A DNA stretch of 6,904 nucleotides. It comes from a bacterium. GTDB lineage: Bacteria; Krumholzibacteriota; Krumholzibacteriia; LZORAL124-64-63. The notes under the pieces are model-generated. The model saw nothing but the letters and a program-made list of their open reading frames with translations. It did no database searches and had not been told where the DNA came from. The position numbers were made by a program, and so were the translations under genes. This document shows positions 5,518-6,904 of the stretch, piece by piece (positions within the stretch are counted from its first letter, which is position 1; every line of letters begins with the position of its first letter). The DNA lies in assembly GCA_030591105.1 (NCBI GenBank), contig JAUVBS010000111.1:1-6904 (forward strand), in the 5' to 3' direction.

Positions 5518-6904
5518 GTACCATGACGCCGAATCCGAGCGGTTGATCAGCCGTTTCTGGAGCGAGCACGGTACTTTCAATAAGAGCATCGCCCGGCGCG
5601 AAGGCGCGCCGGATTTCGTGTTCTACGAGGGACCGCCGACCGCCAACGGCAAACCCGGCGTCCATCACGTCATCGCCCGCCTGTGCAAGGATATTGTCTG
5701 CCGTTACAAGACCATGACCGGGCACCGGGTGTTGCGCAAGGCGGGGTGGGACACCCACGGCCTACCGGTCGAGCGATCGGTAGAGAAGGAGCTCGGCATC
5801 CAGGGTGCCCAGGCCATCATGGAATACGGGGTCGCCGAGTTCAACGCCAAATGCCGCGAGAGCGTCTGGTCTTGCAAGACCGATTGGGACGAATTCACCG
5901 AGGCGCTCGGCTACTGGATCGACCTCGACGATCCGTACATCACTTACACCGATGAATACATCGAGAGTGTCTGGTGGATTCTGAGCCGCTTCCACGCCGA
6001 AGGTATGCTCTACCGTGGTCACAAGGTGGTGCCTTACTGCCCGGTTTGCGCCACGCCGCTCTCCAGTCACGAGATGGCCAACAGCTACCGCACCGTCAGC
6101 GATCCGAGTATTTTCGTGAAGCTCAAGGCGCGAGACAGCGACGACTATTTTCTGACCTGGACCACCACACCGTGGACGCTACCGTCCAACGTCGCGTTGG
6201 CGGTCGGTGTGGACTACGATTACGTGCGGGTACGCCACGGCGGCGACGTGCTGATCCTCGCGGAGGCGCGTCTAACAGTCCTCGATTCGGAAACCAAGAC
6301 CGAGGTTCTCGAACGGCTGCGCGGTAAGGACCTGCTCGGCCGGCGCTACGAGCAACTACTGCCGTTGTTACCGGTGCCCGAGGGCAAGGAGGCGTTCAAG
6401 GTCGTTGCGGCGGACTTCGTGACCCTCGATTCCGGCACCGGTATCGTGCATCTGGCGCCAGCCTTTGGCGAGGACGATTTCGCCGTCGGCGAGCGGGAAA
6501 ATCTAGCGGTTTTTCAACCGGTCGACGTCAACGGCCGTTTCACCGAAGCCGCCGGACCGTACGCCGGGTTGCAGGTGAAAAAGGCCGACCCACAGATCTT
6601 GCGCGATCTGCGCGATGGCGGGCAGCTGCTCGCCGAGGCGATCTACAGCCACGAGTACCCGTTCCACGACCGGTGCAACAACGCACTGATCTACTACGCC
6701 ACGCCCAGCTGGTTCATCCGCACCAGCACGATGCGCGACCGACTGGTCGCAGCCAACCGAGACATCGGCTGGTCGCCACCGGAGGTCGGGACGGGCCGGT
6801 TCGGTAACTGGCTGGCCGGCAATGTCGACTGGGCGCTGAGCCGCAACCGTTTCTGGGGTACGCCGCTGAACGTCTGGGTCTGCGCTACGTGTGGTGCCGA
6901 GCAT
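5477..6904 (+). CDS. ileS: Isoleucyl-tRNA synthetase, type 2 with GVHH signature; 3' end outside the window
   Basis: Charges tRNA-Ile with isoleucine in the cytosol. The window holds 476 codons of a protein usually about 1030-1060 long; the KMSKS loop and anticodon-binding domain lie downstream. Residues 49-64 read FYEGPPTANGKPGVHH, where the class I HxGH signature is replaced by GVHH (61-64). GWDTHGLPVE (90-99) follows. The editing domain CP1 shows TWTTTPWTLPSN (227-238) and GTGIVHLAPAFGEDD (320-334), with His325 and Asp334 placed like the deacylation residues His333 and Asp342 of E. coli IleRS, so editing looks intact. Cys pairs at 188/191 (CPVC) and 469/472 (CATC) may bind zinc. RYKTMTGHRV, CPVCATPLSSHE and RFGNWLAGNVDWALSRNRFWGTPL mark the eukaryote-like IleRS2 branch, generally mupirocin-tolerant. 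ATG 5477 is the only start codon after the in-frame TAG at 5426; its ribosome binding site (GAGGGT) is modest. Confidence 0.97.
   Translation, partial: MANDGDLYPPLARKYHDAESERLISRFWSEHGTFNKSIARREGAPDFVFYEGPPTANGKPGVHHVIARLCKDIVCRYKTMTGHRVLRKAGWDTHGLPVERSVEKELGIQGAQAIMEYGVAEFNAKCRESVWSCKTDWDEFTEALGYWIDLDDPYITYTDEYIESVWWILSRFHAEGMLYRGHKVVPYCPVCATPLSSHEMANSYRTVSDPSIFVKLKARDSDDYFLTWTTTPWTLPSNVALAVGVDYDYVRVRHGGDVLILAEARLTVLDSETKTEVLERLRGKDLLGRRYEQLLPLLPVPEGKEAFKVVAADFVTLDSGTGIVHLAPAFGEDDFAVGERENLAVFQPVDVNGRFTEAAGPYAGLQVKKADPQILRDLRDGGQLLAEAIYSHEYPFHDRCNNALIYYATPSWFIRTSTMRDRLVAANRDIGWSPPEVGTGRFGNWLAGNVDWALSRNRFWGTPLNVWVCATCGAEH

Noticed and set aside
6503..6904. Minus-strand frame opposite ileS
   Set aside because: It is antisense to the highly conserved synthetase and its product has no recognisable domain.

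Overview
The window is dense, GC-rich bacterial chromosome with all recognisable genes on the + strand. It reads as core housekeeping DNA rather than a mobile or accessory region: I see no transposase, integrase, tRNA, rRNA, CRISPR array or phage gene. The best guess for the host is a deltaproteobacterium in the broad sense (Desulfobacterota, Desulfuromonadota or Myxococcota relatives). This rests on three things: an elongation factor G of the mitochondrial-EFG1-like type known from spirochaetes, planctomycetes and deltaproteobacteria; a yggS-yggT-divIVA cluster of the kind I recall from deltaproteobacteria, where proC often sits between yggS and yggT; and a eukaryote-like (type 2) isoleucyl-tRNA synthetase.

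Layout: (1) 1-1206, the C-terminal part of an EF-G whose GTPase domain lies upstream of the window. (2) 1227-1934, a RecA/KaiC-like P-loop ATPase of unknown job, 20 bases after EF-G. (3) 1988-2725, yggS, the PLP-binding homeostasis protein, preceded by a five-unit hexamer repeat (1930-1959) and a very strong ribosome binding site. (4) 2910-3146, the small membrane protein yggT, with a TTG start. (5) 3266-4255, a DivIVA-family coiled-coil protein with a long acidic, repetitive tail. (6) A rho-independent terminator at 4337-4364 closes this first block. (7) 4535-5368, a trimeric-type purine nucleoside phosphorylase. (8) 5477-6904, the first 476 codons of a type 2 ileS, which runs off the window.

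The first block probably forms one or two transcription units joining translation (EF-G), cofactor homeostasis (YggS) and cell envelope/division organisation (YggT, DivIVA). The second (purine salvage plus isoleucyl-tRNA synthetase) starts after the terminator. No new multi-gene system is evident. The points most worth a second look are: the rearranged GVHH signature in place of HxGH in the IleRS active site, a feature linked to extreme mupirocin resistance; the unassigned P-loop ATPase next to an mtEFG1-like EF-G; the Asn-to-Asp change at the purine-binding position of the nucleoside phosphorylase; the repetitive acidic DivIVA tail; the absence of proC; and a small ORF with a strong ribosome binding site overlapping the ileS start.
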